Numbered from the stretch's first letter, positions 9,412 through 18,295 are shown. The stretch is 64,000 nucleotides of DNA from Robiginitomaculum sp. (GCA_015485155.1 WFUF01000027.1:124001-188000), one strand, 5' to 3'. Notes: generated from the letters alone by a model not told the origin. A program made the numbers and translations.

Positions 9412-10625
9412 GCAGCCTTGGCGACAATGCCCAGTCGATCCCACACTTCACGCAAAGCCACTACCAAGCGCTCCATCAATACATCATCATGCAATGGTGA
9501 GGGCGTAAGTCGCAGGCGCTCTGTGCCCTTGGGGACCGTCGGGTAGTTTATTGGCTGCACATAAATTCCGTAATCAAGTAACAGGCTGTCCGAAACTGCC
9601 TTGCAACTGACCGGGTCTCCAACCAGAAGCGGCACAACATGAGTATCCGAGGCCATTACCGGCAAGTCAGCCTCGCGAAGCAAGGTCTTCAGCCGCAAGG
9701 CCCTTTCTTGATGCTGCACTCGTAACCCATTGTTATTTTTAACATACTTAATGCTGGCAACTGCTCCTGCGGCCAAAACCGGAGCCAGAGCAGTAGTAAA
9801 AATAAATCCTGGGGCATAACTGCGAATTGCATCAACGATCAAACTGTCAGAGGCAATATACCCGCCCATCAGGCCAAACGCCTTGCCTAATGTTCCATTT
9901 ATAATGTGTATCCGATCAACCAGTCCTTCGCGCTCGGCAATCCCGGCGCCACGTTCGCCATACAGACCGACTGCATGCACCTCATCCAGATAGATCAGCG
10001 CATTATACTTGTCTGCCAGATCACATACCTCGTGCAGCGGCCCCACATCACCATCCATTGAGTACACGGACTCAAGAGCAATCACTTTGGAGGCATCAGG
10101 ATCAGCGCCTTGCAATAGCTCTTCTAAGTGTTCGACATCATTATGGCGCCAGATATGCTTGGTTCCCTTGGATCGGCGGATGCCTTCAATCATTGAGGCA
10201 TGATTCAATGAGTCAGAAAAAAACGTGCAGTTTGGCAAAATCCGGGCCAGAGTCGACAAGGTGGCCTCGTTAGCAATATAGCCCGAAGTAAAAAGCAAGG
10301 CTGACTGCTTATGATGCAAATCCGCCAATTCCTCTTCCAGCCGCACGTGAAATCGGGTGGTTCCTGCAATATTACGTGTGCCACCTGCTCCAGCTCCGAC
10401 CTCGGCAATGGCATCGTGCATTGCATCGAGCACAACCGGGTTTTGGCCCATGCCCAGATAATCATTGGAGCACCACACCACCACATCACGGTCAGAGCCG
10501 CCATCTTTTCGCCAGTTGGCTTGCGGGAAATGTCCACGCTTGCGGCGCAGATCGGCAAAAACCCGATACCGGCCTTCGGCTTTGACAGTATCTACTGCCG
10601 CCTGAAAATGTGCCTTGTAATCCAT
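9408..10625 (-). CDS. hemA: 5-aminolevulinate synthase
   Basis: 405 aa, standard length. It condenses glycine and succinyl-CoA to 5-aminolevulinate, the first step of haem synthesis by the C4 route of alphaproteobacteria. The PLP lysine is in [25 protein letters not shown] near residue 50, [11 protein letters not shown] near 80 and [13 protein letters not shown] are characteristic. It supplies haem for the cytochrome c maturation genes elsewhere in the window (44.8-48.9 kb). It is translationally coupled to the small gene downstream. Confidence 0.95.
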   Translation of the reverse strand: MDYKAHFQAAVDTVKAEGRYRVFADLRRKRGHFPQANWRKDGGSDRDVVVWCSNDYLGMGQNPVVLDAMHDAIAEVGAGAGGTRNIAGTTRFHVRLEEELADLHHKQSALLFTSGYIANEATLSTLARILPNCTFFSDSLNHASMIEGIRRSKGTKHIWRHNDVEHLEELLQGADPDASKVIALESVYSMDGDVGPLHEVCDLADKYNALIYLDEVHAVGLYGERGAGIAEREGLVDRIHIINGTLGKAFGLMGGYIASDSLIVDAIRSYAPGFIFTTALAPVLAAGAVASIKYVKNNNGLRVQHQERALRLKTLLREADLPVMASDTHVVPLLVGDPVSCKAVSDSLLLDYGIYVQPINYPTVPKGTERLRLTPSPLHDDVLMERLVVALREVWDRLGIVAKAA

Positions 10626-10752
10626 ACGCTACGCCCGTGTCCCGCAACTCAAATTGGCTGACGAATATTCATACTGCCTTGGGAGCATATAACAGGGGGG
10701 AAATCAAGATGGCAATAATGACCAATTGCCGCGCATGGGCTAAATTTCACTG

Positions 10753-11259
10753 TTACAACTGAAACCGTATGTGGTCGCACCAATAGCGCTCAAGCCGCAA
10801 CAAGGCCCCGTTCAGCTTCTGCAAATCACCGGCTCCAACATTAGCCACCGGCTCCAAAGCCCGTAATTGCCTATCGAAAAGACCTTGAATAATGGCTCTT
10901 ACCTGTTGGCCCTTTTCAGTAAGACAAACATGAACGGCCCGCTTGTCAGTTGGTGAAGGCTGATGGCTCAAATAGCCGGTCTGCACCAGTTTTTTAAGAT
11001 TGTATGATACATTGGATCCCAGATAATGCCCGCGACTGCGTAATTCACCTGCAGTCATTTTTTCATCACCAATATTAAACAGCAACAATGCCTGAACACT
11101 GTTGATTGCTCCGTAACTGGTTCTATCAAGCTCATTTTTTACCACGTCCAGCAATTGCCGGTGCAAACGCTCGACCAAAGTCAGCGTCTGTAAATATTCA
11201 CTGGTAAGGGACCCATCAATTTTGGTTGATGGTTCTGGTTGCTTCTGCGCCAGGCCCAT
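10753..11259 (-). CDS. ldtR: MarR-family transcriptional regulator, LdtR-like
   Basis: 168 aa winged-helix protein. Helix-turn-helix region around residues 70-95 (MTAGELRSRGHYLGSNVSYNLKKLVQTGYL), then the wing SPTDKRAVHVCLTEKG. The GHYLGSNVSYNLKKL segment matches the alphaproteobacterial LdtR group, which in known cases controls an L,D-transpeptidase gene. No such gene is adjacent here. It stands alone between hemA and the valine genes. MarR assignment is certain; the LdtR subgroup is likely. Confidence 0.85.
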   Translation of the reverse strand: MGLAQKQPEPSTKIDGSLTSEYLQTLTLVERLHRQLLDVVKNELDRTSYGAINSVQALLLFNIGDEKMTAGELRSRGHYLGSNVSYNLKKLVQTGYLSHQPSPTDKRAVHVCLTEKGQQVRAIIQGLFDRQLRALEPVANVGAGDLQKLNGALLRLERYWCDHIRFQL

Positions 11260-11361
11260 TGGTTCACCCCGTGCTTGTTATTTTTATCGTTACGGGATGT
11301 GTATCGCAAAATGGCTAAGAACGAATTAAAAGCCCTTGCTTTTTTTTCAACAAATTCAAAA

Positions 11362-12267
11362 TTAGTCAGAAAATTCGCCGCGTAGCATTCTTACAATGCC
11401 GGAAAAATCCATATCATGGCCGCCATTTTCATCAAATCGGGCGTAAAGCTCCTGTGCCTGCGCTCCCAAAGGGGTGTTTGCCCCGGAAGTTTGGGCAGCC
11501 TGTTGCGCCAGTCGCAAATCCTTTAGCATCATCGCCGTGGCAAAACCCGGTTGATAGTCCCTGTTTGATGGCGCAGCCGCAACCGGCCCCGGCACTGGAC
11601 AATAGGAAGTCAGCGACCAGTTCTGCCCGGAGGCTTTGGCAGCAATATCAAAAAACCGCTGTGGATCCAAACCCAGTTTTTCCGCCAGAACAAAAGCCTC
11701 ACAGGTTCCAATCATGGAAATCCCAAGCAGCATATTGTTACAGATTTTGGCAGCCTGTCCGGCTCCGGCATCACCAGCATGAATAACCGCCTTGGCCATT
11801 GGCTCCAATACCGGCTCGGCACGAGCAAAGTCCTTATCGGTGCCACCAACCATGAATGTTAAGGATCCAGCCTCAGCAGCAGCAACCCCGCCTGATACCG
11901 GGCAATCCACCATAGCAAATCCTCTGGATGCGGCCTGCTTGGCAACTTCTCTTGCTGTAGGCACATCAATAGTGGAGCTGTCACAGAACAAGGCTCCTTC
12001 CTTTGCATGGGCAAAAACTCCGTCCTCACCGCCATATACTGCCTGCACATGCTTGCCCGCGGGCAACATGGTAACAACTGCATCAGCGCCATTTACCGCT
12101 TCAGCCAGGCTAAGGCTTGCCCTGCAACCGCCATTTTGTGCAGTTTTTCTTGCATCTTCTGATAAATCAAAGGCTCGGACTTCAAATCCGGCCCCGGCCA
12201 GATTAACAGCCATTGGCCCACCCATATTTCCAAGGCCGATAAAGGCAATACTTGATACTTTTGACAT
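11362..12267 (-). CDS. mmsB: 3-hydroxyisobutyrate dehydrogenase
   Basis: 301 aa. It oxidises 3-hydroxyisobutyrate to methylmalonate semialdehyde in valine breakdown. N-terminal Rossmann motif GLGNMGGPM (about 11-19), the substrate loop DCPVSGGVAAAEAGSLTFMVGG, and the catalytic Lys in GQAAKICNNM. It is the last gene of a three-gene leftward run with the hydrolase that makes its substrate, 8 bp upstream. mmsA, which usually completes the pathway, is not in this window next to it. Confidence 0.93.
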   Translation of the reverse strand: MSKVSSIAFIGLGNMGGPMAVNLAGAGFEVRAFDLSEDARKTAQNGGCRASLSLAEAVNGADAVVTMLPAGKHVQAVYGGEDGVFAHAKEGALFCDSSTIDVPTAREVAKQAASRGFAMVDCPVSGGVAAAEAGSLTFMVGGTDKDFARAEPVLEPMAKAVIHAGDAGAGQAAKICNNMLLGISMIGTCEAFVLAEKLGLDPQRFFDIAAKASGQNWSLTSYCPVPGPVAAAPSNRDYQPGFATAMMLKDLRLAQQAAQTSGANTPLGAQAQELYARFDENGGHDMDFSGIVRMLRGEFSD

Positions 12268-12275
12268 TGATTTTC

Positions 12276-13334
12276 CTATTCGATAAAGGTGAGAGCTTCA
12301 GATTCTGGCAATTGTTCAAAATAACCAGCAACGCTTTCATCAGATATATCCGCCAATTTTGCTGGTTGCCAGAGCGGCGCATTGTCCCGGTCAATCAGCA
12401 AGGCCCGAACGCCTTCGTAAAAATCGACACCGGCAACAAATTTCATACTCAGTCCCAGCTCCATCTGCATGGCAGCCCGAAATTCGAGTTTTTCGCCAAC
12501 AAGCATTTGTTGCAAGGTTACTTTTAAGGCAGTTGGTGACTTTGTTGATAATGTCTTGATCTGCTCTTTAGCCCATTCTGATCCATCATCACGCAATGAT
12601 TGAAGCATTTTTCCCATGCTGTCGGCAGCAAAAATATGATCAATTTTTTCACGATTGCGCGCAAGCTCTGCCTCCTCCGGTAATCCGGTAAGACTATCAA
12701 TGATTTCGCTGACCTGCTCATGGGAATTGGCATCTTCAGCCAAACGGTTGACAATCATTTCGTGCTGGTCAGTTGGCGCAAAATCTGTGGCAATTCCTGC
12801 ATAAAAAGCATCGGCAGCATTAAGCCGGGCACCGCTCAAGGCCAGCCACACCCCGATTTTCCCTGGCAGGCGCGGCAAAAAATAACTACCGCCCACATCC
12901 GGATAAAAACCAATGCCGGTTTCTGGCATGGCAAACAGGGTGGAGCTTCCTGCAATCCGGCGACTGCCATGAACAGAAACTCCGACCCCGCCCCCCATAA
13001 CAAAGCCATCAATCATTGCCACATAAGGTTTTGGATATTCCTTTATGAGGGTGTTTAGGCGATACTCTTCGGTGTAAAACCCGCGGGCATAGGTCAAATC
13101 CTGCCCCCTACCCTCATATAAAAGCCGAATATCACCCCCGGCACAAAATGCCCTGCCTTTAGCACCTTGCACCACTACTCCCACAATCTTTTCATCATCC
13201 CGCCATGAGATCAGCGCCTCGGTCATTGTTCTGATCATGCCCAGGGTAAGCGAATTAAGCGCTTTGGGCCGGTTTAAGGTCAAAAACCCGATTTTTCCTC
13301 TGGTCTCTACGATTATTTCTGGTTCGCTGCTCAT
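12276..13334 (-). CDS. 3-hydroxyisobutyryl-CoA hydrolase
   Basis: 352 aa, crotonase fold. It releases 3-hydroxyisobutyrate from its CoA ester in valine catabolism. FCAGGDIR near residue 61-68, GFVMGGGVGVSVHG near 107 and MPETGIGFYPDVGGSYFL are diagnostic of the hydrolase group as opposed to plain enoyl-CoA hydratases. It overlaps the acyl-CoA dehydrogenase gene by 4 bp, so both are co-translated. Confidence 0.92.
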   Translation of the reverse strand: MSSEPEIIVETRGKIGFLTLNRPKALNSLTLGMIRTMTEALISWRDDEKIVGVVVQGAKGRAFCAGGDIRLLYEGRGQDLTYARGFYTEEYRLNTLIKEYPKPYVAMIDGFVMGGGVGVSVHGSRRIAGSSTLFAMPETGIGFYPDVGGSYFLPRLPGKIGVWLALSGARLNAADAFYAGIATDFAPTDQHEMIVNRLAEDANSHEQVSEIIDSLTGLPEEAELARNREKIDHIFAADSMGKMLQSLRDDGSEWAKEQIKTLSTKSPTALKVTLQQMLVGEKLEFRAAMQMELGLSMKFVAGVDFYEGVRALLIDRDNAPLWQPAKLADISDESVAGYFEQLPESEALTFIE

Positions 13335-14470
13335 CCTGTTAACTCCTGTCGGGCGATGATCACCCGCATAATTTCGTTGGTTCCCTCAAGAATTTGATGC
13401 ACCCGCAAATCCCGCACAATTCGCTCAAGAGGATAGTCACGTAAATATCCGTAACCACCATGTAATTGCAGGGCATCATTTGCCACCTTAAAGCCAGTAT
13501 CAGTGGCATAGCGTTTGGCCATGGCTGCCAAGGAACTTTTGCGCGGATCATTGCTGTCAATGGCTGCTGCTGCCCGATACAGCATCATTCGTGCGGCCTC
13601 CAATTCGGTGACCATATCAGCCAGCTTGAACTGGCTGGCCTGAAAACTGGCAATGGGTTTGCCAAACTGGGTACGGCTTTGAGTGTATTCTTTGGCCAGA
13701 TCACAGGCAAATGAAGCACCGCCCAAAGAACATGAACCTATATTCACACGACCGCCATCCAGTCCGGACATGGCAATGGCAAAACCATCGCCCTCATTTC
13801 CCAGCCTGTTAATCACCGGAACCTTGCAATCTTCAAAAATCACCGCTGCTGTGGGCTGAGCATTCCAGCCCATCTTGTGCTCATTAGCTCCAAAAGACAG
13901 GCCCGGAGTATCTTTTTCCACGATCAAGGTAGATATGCCCTTTGGCCCGGCCTCGCCGGTTCGCACCATGACCACATAAATATCCGAAGCTCCGGCCCCG
14001 GAAATAAAGGCTTTGGAGCCATTTATCACATATTTGTCACCATCACGCACCGCCTTTGTGCGCAAAGAGGCAGCATCAGAACCGGAACCCGGCTCGGTCA
14101 GGCAATAGCTGGCAATCAGCTCCATGCTCATCAAGCGCGGCAAATAATTTGAACGCTGTTCCTGATTGCCATATGTATCAATCATCCATGAACACATATT
14201 GTGAATAGACAAAAATGCTGCTGTGGCCACACAACCACGGCTTAATTGTTCAAAAATCAGGCTGGCATCCAGACGTGATAGAGCAGAGCCGCCAAATTCC
14301 TCACCCACATAAATCCCGGCAAAGCCCAGCGCCGCAGCTTCGCGCAGCACAGCTACCGGAAAGACCTTGTCAGCATCCCATTTGGCAGCATTGGGGGTTA
14401 ATTGATCTTCGGCAAACTGCCGGGCCATATCCCGGATCAGTACCTGCTCTTCGGTTAGCTCAAAATTCAA
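13331..14470 (-). CDS. Acyl-CoA dehydrogenase, probably isobutyryl-CoA dehydrogenase
   Basis: 379 aa. FAD-dependent; in valine breakdown it converts isobutyryl-CoA to methacrylyl-CoA. YCLTEPGSGSDAASL near residue 118, LHGGYGYLRDYPLER and the C-terminal QILEGTNEIMR carry flavin and substrate contacts. AFLSIHNMCSWMI near 83 is typical of the isobutyryl/short-branched group. First gene of the acad-hydrolase-mmsB run; the substrate assignment rests partly on these neighbours. Upstream is the first copy of the dispersed element. Confidence 0.9.
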   Translation of the reverse strand: MNFELTEEQVLIRDMARQFAEDQLTPNAAKWDADKVFPVAVLREAAALGFAGIYVGEEFGGSALSRLDASLIFEQLSRGCVATAAFLSIHNMCSWMIDTYGNQEQRSNYLPRLMSMELIASYCLTEPGSGSDAASLRTKAVRDGDKYVINGSKAFISGAGASDIYVVMVRTGEAGPKGISTLIVEKDTPGLSFGANEHKMGWNAQPTAAVIFEDCKVPVINRLGNEGDGFAIAMSGLDGGRVNIGSCSLGGASFACDLAKEYTQSRTQFGKPIASFQASQFKLADMVTELEAARMMLYRAAAAIDSNDPRKSSLAAMAKRYATDTGFKVANDALQLHGGYGYLRDYPLERIVRDLRVHQILEGTNEIMRVIIARQELTG

Positions 14471-14850
14471 TGATTTACTCTTTCTGTTGATGGCTTGATG
14501 ATGGCTGTTTGTTCCGCCAGCCAGACCCTATCAAAGCCTGCCTCCACCTCCAAGCCCAAGCGTGCAGGTTCAAGCATTTTTTCTAATCAGCGGCAGGACA
14601 TGAAATATCCACAAGTGACGGTTTGGGGTCGGGTCACTCTTAAGGGTCACCGCGAAGGGTCAGTGCTAAGGGTAAGTGCTAAGGGTCAGTGCCATTTTTT
14701 GCTGTCCCTTGAGTGATACTTGTAACACCCTGTAATCACACCCAAAAAGCACTTCGTTATAATAAAACAACCCTTAAATGACCCTTGATGACACTAACTG
14801 ACCCTTCACATACGGGGATAAGTGCAAAAGGCACCCGCCTTTGCCAGAGC

Positions 14851-14859
14851 TGTTATAAT
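14851..14859 (+). promoter_or_regulatory. Extended -10 promoter box in element copy 1
   Basis: TGTTATAAT matches the extended -10 consensus TGnTATAAT and is identical at 52146 in copy 2. There is no good -35 hexamer at 17 bp, which extended -10 promoters tolerate. Predicted rightward transcription would start about 7 nt downstream. Confidence 0.6.
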
Positions 14860-14892
14860 GCAAGGGTTGGGGTGCCTTGTACCCAAACAGAA

Positions 14893-14903
14893 GCTCTTTG
14901 ACA
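14893..14903 (+). promoter_or_regulatory. boxA-like antitermination site, copy 1
   Basis: GCTCTTTGACA resembles the rRNA-leader boxA bound by NusB/NusE (E. coli TGCTCTTTAACA). It lies 39 bp after the TATAAT box and just after a small stem (TTGGG 867-871 with CCCAA 882-886, last three digits). The same order and spacing occur in copy 2. Confidence 0.5.
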
Positions 14904-15161
14904 GGTGAATATTCTTCCAAACCCGGTAATTTCAAGGGTTCTTATACGTCATGCGTGCGCGTAAATATCGGATTTGCCCGCAAGCAATTTTAGCAGGCAG
15001 TCGTATGAATCGCCTTTGTTTTTGCTCTTATCCTATGGGAAAACAGAATAAGCGTTTTTGCATTTACAGATTGCTATTATACGCAAGCGGGGAGCCGCAG
15101 AATGTTTTTATGCGTTACGCCTTGCTTTATGCCTTGCTTTACATTTCGGCATAATTTGCGC

Positions 15162-15629
15162 TCATTGTTTAGCCCGTTGCGCTGTTTTGACCTTATGTGG
15201 GGTCATATCAACAGAAGTTTTACGCAAACAGCCAAGCGTGCAGGAAAGCGCAAAGCTTACCAATTGTTCACTGGCATTTTCGGCGTGGGATATGACCGAT
15301 TTCATGAGTTCAAAGGCAATAAGCTCAGGAACAGGATTGATCATTGAAAGCTGATCATAAAGCCAGCTTTCTCCGTCAAACTCCAAAAACCCGTATTGCT
15401 GGCCCTGCCCCAATAAATGGTCGGTCATCGCCTGAACAAAAGACACTCTCCACGCAGTGTCTTCAGCCTCAAAGGTCGAGCAAACCGCAAACAGGGCTTC
15501 TGCCTCCTTGCGACTGGCCGGGCCATCTGCAAACACCCGCTTTTCAATGGCCAAAGCCTCGCAAATGCTCATTGGGGAAAATTTAGAAATCTGCTGCGCC
15601 AGCAGCTCACCACGACAAAAAACCATCAT
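15162..15629 (-). CDS. Conserved hypothetical protein, possibly shortened at its C-terminus
   Basis: 155 aa, cytoplasmic. The N-terminal half has MSICEALAIEKRVFADGPASRKEAEALF and the next part AWRVSFVQAMTDHLLGQGQQYGFLE...SWLYDQL. These match a pattern I know from longer alphaproteobacterial proteins of unknown function, in which a D/A-W-x3-FV-A-TD-L unit recurs. Here the protein stops soon after one unit and ends in a Lys/Gln-rich tail, so it may be truncated. An alternative start is the ATG at 15572. It faces the dispersed element, and a transcript from 14860 would be antisense to it. Confidence 0.6.
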   Translation of the reverse strand: MMVFCRGELLAQQISKFSPMSICEALAIEKRVFADGPASRKEAEALFAVCSTFEAEDTAWRVSFVQAMTDHLLGQGQQYGFLEFDGESWLYDQLSMINPVPELIAFELMKSVISHAENASEQLVSFALSCTLGCLRKTSVDMTPHKVKTAQRAKQ

Positions 15630-15831
15630 TCACTTCCTGTTCCCAAGGCATTTTCCGGTTCAAAATGAACCGAAACTTGCCTTAAATTTTTGCTTTGTCG
15701 CATTTTTGGCCGCAAAACAGGTTCCCACTTTTGCTAAAAATGCTCATAGCCCTCTTCTTCGGAGTTATTCTGAGCAAAACTATCAGTGCAGGGTTATTTT
15801 TCGGTGAATCAACTAAAATATATATCGGTTA

Positions 15832-16635
15832 TCAGGGATATTCGCTCCTGATCCAGCTAACTTTGCGTTTTTCCAGAAAAGCGCTCAAACCTTCTTTGCC
15901 CTCGTCTGAAGCGCGGCGCATGGCAATATGCTTGGCTGTTTTGTGCATCAAATCCTCATTGATTGGATGGCCGTCTACCTCGTGAACCAGTCTTTTGGCA
16001 TCAGCGACTGCTCCGGGAGCCGTATGAAATGCCAGCTTTGCCAAATGCTCAAGCTGGCTCTCCATTGCCATTTCATCGGCAACCACATATTGCACCAATC
16101 CGATGTTTGCAGCAAAATTTGCGTCAAAACTCTCGCCGGTAATGAACAGGGCGTTGCTCCATCTGGCTCCGATGGCTCGTACAACAAATGGCGATATGGT
16201 GGCAGGAGTAAGCCCAAGCCTAACCTCGGAGAAGCGAAACTTTGCATTGCTTCTGGCCACAGCCATATCGCAGGCAGCAACCAGTCCCGCACCGCCGCCC
16301 ATACAGGCACCATGGACACAGGCAATGGTCAGTATCGGCAGCTCAGACAGGCTTTTAAGCATATTGGCCAGCTTTAGTGCATCGGCTTCGTTCTCTGATT
16401 TGCTGTAATGAGCTGCCGCCTTCATCCAGTTCAAGTCAGCACCGGCAGAAAAACTCCGGCCTGCGCCACGCAATAATAATACCCGGCAATTGGAGGTGCG
16501 AACGGTCTCTATGGCATCGGATAATTCTTCTACCATCAGTGCCGTAAACGCATTATGGGTATCAGGACGGTTCAGCAAAATACTGGCAACCCCTCCGGGA
16601 CTGGCCATCAGCTTTATGGTTTGAAAATCATCCAT
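15832..16635 (-). CDS. Enoyl-CoA hydratase, probably methylglutaconyl-CoA hydratase
   Basis: 267 aa crotonase-fold enzyme. SFSAGADLNWMKAAA near residue 61 and GACMGGGAGLVAACDMAVA near 109 form the oxyanion hole. SEVRLGLTPATISPFVVRAIG is typical of the leucine-degradation hydratase (LiuC). It would hydrate 3-methylglutaconyl-CoA to HMG-CoA. No other leucine genes are adjacent, so the substrate call is moderate. It sits where tgt often follows queA in related genomes. Confidence 0.8.
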   Translation of the reverse strand: MDDFQTIKLMASPGGVASILLNRPDTHNAFTALMVEELSDAIETVRTSNCRVLLLRGAGRSFSAGADLNWMKAAAHYSKSENEADALKLANMLKSLSELPILTIACVHGACMGGGAGLVAACDMAVARSNAKFRFSEVRLGLTPATISPFVVRAIGARWSNALFITGESFDANFAANIGLVQYVVADEMAMESQLEHLAKLAFHTAPGAVADAKRLVHEVDGHPINEDLMHKTAKHIAMRRASDEGKEGLSAFLEKRKVSWIRSEYP

Positions 16636-16697
16636 GGCTTAACTTTCTGTGCAATGAAAATAGGAAGTTACAAGGCTATTGCTGCAATCCCGACAGG

Positions 16698-17792
16698 TCA
16701 AAGACAAAGATCGCTTTTTCCGGTTTTGTCGCACCCGGAACGCCACAGCAAACAGGCATCACCATAGGAATAAAACCGATAACCGGAGTTGATTGCATGC
16801 TCATAAGCCTTGCGCATGGTTCCAAGCCCGCAAAATGCGCTAACCAGCATAAACAGGGTAGACTTTGGCAAGTGAAAATTCGTCAACAGGCCATCTATTA
16901 CCTTAAAATCATAGCCTGGAGTAATAAAAATATCTGTATCGCCCTGCCCGGCCACGACTTCACCATCTGCCGAAACCGCACTTTCCAAAGAGCGCAAGGA
17001 AGTGGTTCCCACTGCGATAATTCGGCGCCCTGCCTCTCTGGCCTGATTTATCGTACTAGCGCTCTGTGGCGGTATCTCACGCCATTCTGCGTGCATTTGA
17101 TGCTGATCGGTATCATCCACCTTTACCGGCAGAAAAGTTCCTGCCCCCACATGCAAGGTAATATAACAAATCTCGATACCTTTGGACTCAAGATCCTTTA
17201 GCATGGCATTGGTAAAATGCAGGCCCGCAGTAGGCGCTGCCACCGACCCGCTCTCATCGGCATATACCGTTTGGTAGTCAGACAAATCCCTGGCATCAAC
17301 GGAACGTTTGCTACCGATATAAGGCGGCAGAGGCACCTCTCCGGCCTGATGAAACAGCTTGTCCAACTGCGCGCCAGAAGCATTAAAACGTAATTGCACC
17401 TGCCCATCCATACCCTTATGCACGACCCTGGCCTGCAATGAGCCGCCAAAGCTAAGCTCATCATCCACCCGCAGGCGCTTTGCCGGCCGCGCAAAAGCCA
17501 GCCAGGTCTGTTCATCAAGACACTTGTGCAAATTGATCGAAACCTGAGCAGGGCCTCCACCGCCAACAGATCGAGCCGGACGCACCCCATGCAAATGCGC
17601 TGCAAAAACTTTGGTATTATTCAAAACCAGCACATCTCCGGGCACCAGAAATTTGCCCAGATCACCCACTATGTGGTCGCCAAGTTCCCCATTGCTATCA
17701 ACCTGCAACATGCGCGCACTGTTTCTGGGCACAGCAGGACGCAAGGCAATCCGATCTTCGGGAAGGAAGAAATCAAAATCATCAACACGCAT
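16698..17792 (-). CDS. queA: S-adenosylmethionine:tRNA ribosyltransferase-isomerase
   Basis: 364 aa. It transfers ribose from SAM to preQ1 in tRNA, making epoxyqueuosine. MRVDDFDFFLPEDRIALRPA at the start, VLVLNNTKVFAAHLHG near 54, APTAGLHFTNAML, and GTTSLRSLESA with the late TNFHLPKSTLFMLVSAF are family hallmarks. The protein runs about 17 residues past the usual YRFYSYGDA end, with an unconserved tail. It is followed by LiuC instead of the common partner tgt. A 24-bp gap separates it from the cyclophilin upstream. Confidence 0.94.
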   Translation of the reverse strand: MRVDDFDFFLPEDRIALRPAVPRNSARMLQVDSNGELGDHIVGDLGKFLVPGDVLVLNNTKVFAAHLHGVRPARSVGGGGPAQVSINLHKCLDEQTWLAFARPAKRLRVDDELSFGGSLQARVVHKGMDGQVQLRFNASGAQLDKLFHQAGEVPLPPYIGSKRSVDARDLSDYQTVYADESGSVAAPTAGLHFTNAMLKDLESKGIEICYITLHVGAGTFLPVKVDDTDQHQMHAEWREIPPQSASTINQAREAGRRIIAVGTTSLRSLESAVSADGEVVAGQGDTDIFITPGYDFKVIDGLLTNFHLPKSTLFMLVSAFCGLGTMRKAYEHAINSGYRFYSYGDACLLWRSGCDKTGKSDLCL

Positions 17793-17816
17793 GAAAAGGC
17801 TTCAAATTATGGGAAC

Positions 17817-18275
17817 TCAGCCGCTGACACTGGCGCTTTCAATTACGCCAGGGTTTGCCGGAGGCTCACCCTTTGGTAGCGCATCTACCGCATCCATGCC
17901 GGAAACAACCTCGCCCCATACGGTGTATTGGCGATCAAGGAAGCTGGCATCATCAAAACAGATAAAGAACTGGCTAGAGGCTGAATTGGGGTTTTGTGAG
18001 CGGGCCATGGAACAAATCCCGCGTTGATGGGATTCTTCGGAAAATTCTGCATCCACATGATTACCGGCACCGCCCATTCCAGTGCCATCAGGACAACCAC
18101 CCTGGGCCATAAACCCGTCAATGACCCGATGGAATGTCAAACCGTCATAAAAGCCTTCGTCAGCCAGTCTTGATATTTGCTCTACATGCTTTGGGGCCAG
18201 ATCCGGCCGCAAACGAATTTTCACATCACCGGTAGACAGTTTAAGTGTCAAAAATTTATCGTTAGTTTCACTCAT
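17817..18275 (-). CDS. Peptidyl-prolyl cis-trans isomerase, cyclophilin type
   Basis: 152 aa, single cyclophilin domain without a signal peptide, so cytoplasmic. FHRVIDGFMAQGG near residue 48 carries the catalytic Arg, with NSASSQFFICF and LDRQYTVWGEV later. It catalyses proline isomerisation in protein folding. It lies between queA and a second, exported cyclophilin in an operon-like leftward run. Confidence 0.93.
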   Translation of the reverse strand: MSETNDKFLTLKLSTGDVKIRLRPDLAPKHVEQISRLADEGFYDGLTFHRVIDGFMAQGGCPDGTGMGGAGNHVDAEFSEESHQRGICSMARSQNPNSASSQFFICFDDASFLDRQYTVWGEVVSGMDAVDALPKGEPPANPGVIESASVSG

Positions 18276-18295
18276 TTTCTTTCCTAATCAAACTT

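Larger units (their letters stand above)
14629..14965 (+). repeat. Dispersed intergenic element, copy 1 (iterons, promoter, boxA-like site)
   Basis: About 337 bp that align along their length with 51942-52257. Left part: direct repeats of AAGGGTCA or close variants at 14629, 14642, 14655, 14668 and 14681, exactly 13 bp apart. Middle: inverted copies TGACCCTT at 14779 and 14799, and ACTGACCCTT, which pairs with AAGGGTCAGT at 14681. A perfectly shared CGGGGATAAGTG follows, then TGTTATAAT, a hairpin, and GCTCTTTGACAGGT. No ORF within it is supported. Copy 2 has fewer direct repeats. It lies between the valine operon and a convergent gene. Confidence 0.85.
14471..15161. other. Long intergenic region holding dispersed element copy 1
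   Basis: 691 bp without a supported gene. About 160 bp on the left lie before the element and could hold the leftward valine-operon promoter. The element takes up 14629-14965. The remaining 200 bp contain many GC-AA-GC steps and a 12-bp tandem pair (ACGCCTTGCTTT, ATGCCTTGCTTT at 15117-15140), with no recognisable RNA or terminator. Confidence 0.6.

Noticed and set aside
14629-14693. AAGGGTCA direct repeats as a short CRISPR array
   Set aside because: The units are 8 bp at 13-bp period with near-identical short spacers, far too short for CRISPR repeats, and no cas gene is present in the window.
14893-14922. TTGACA in the boxA-like region as a -35 promoter element
   Set aside because: No acceptable -10 hexamer lies 16-18 bp downstream in either copy, while TATAAT lies upstream in both.
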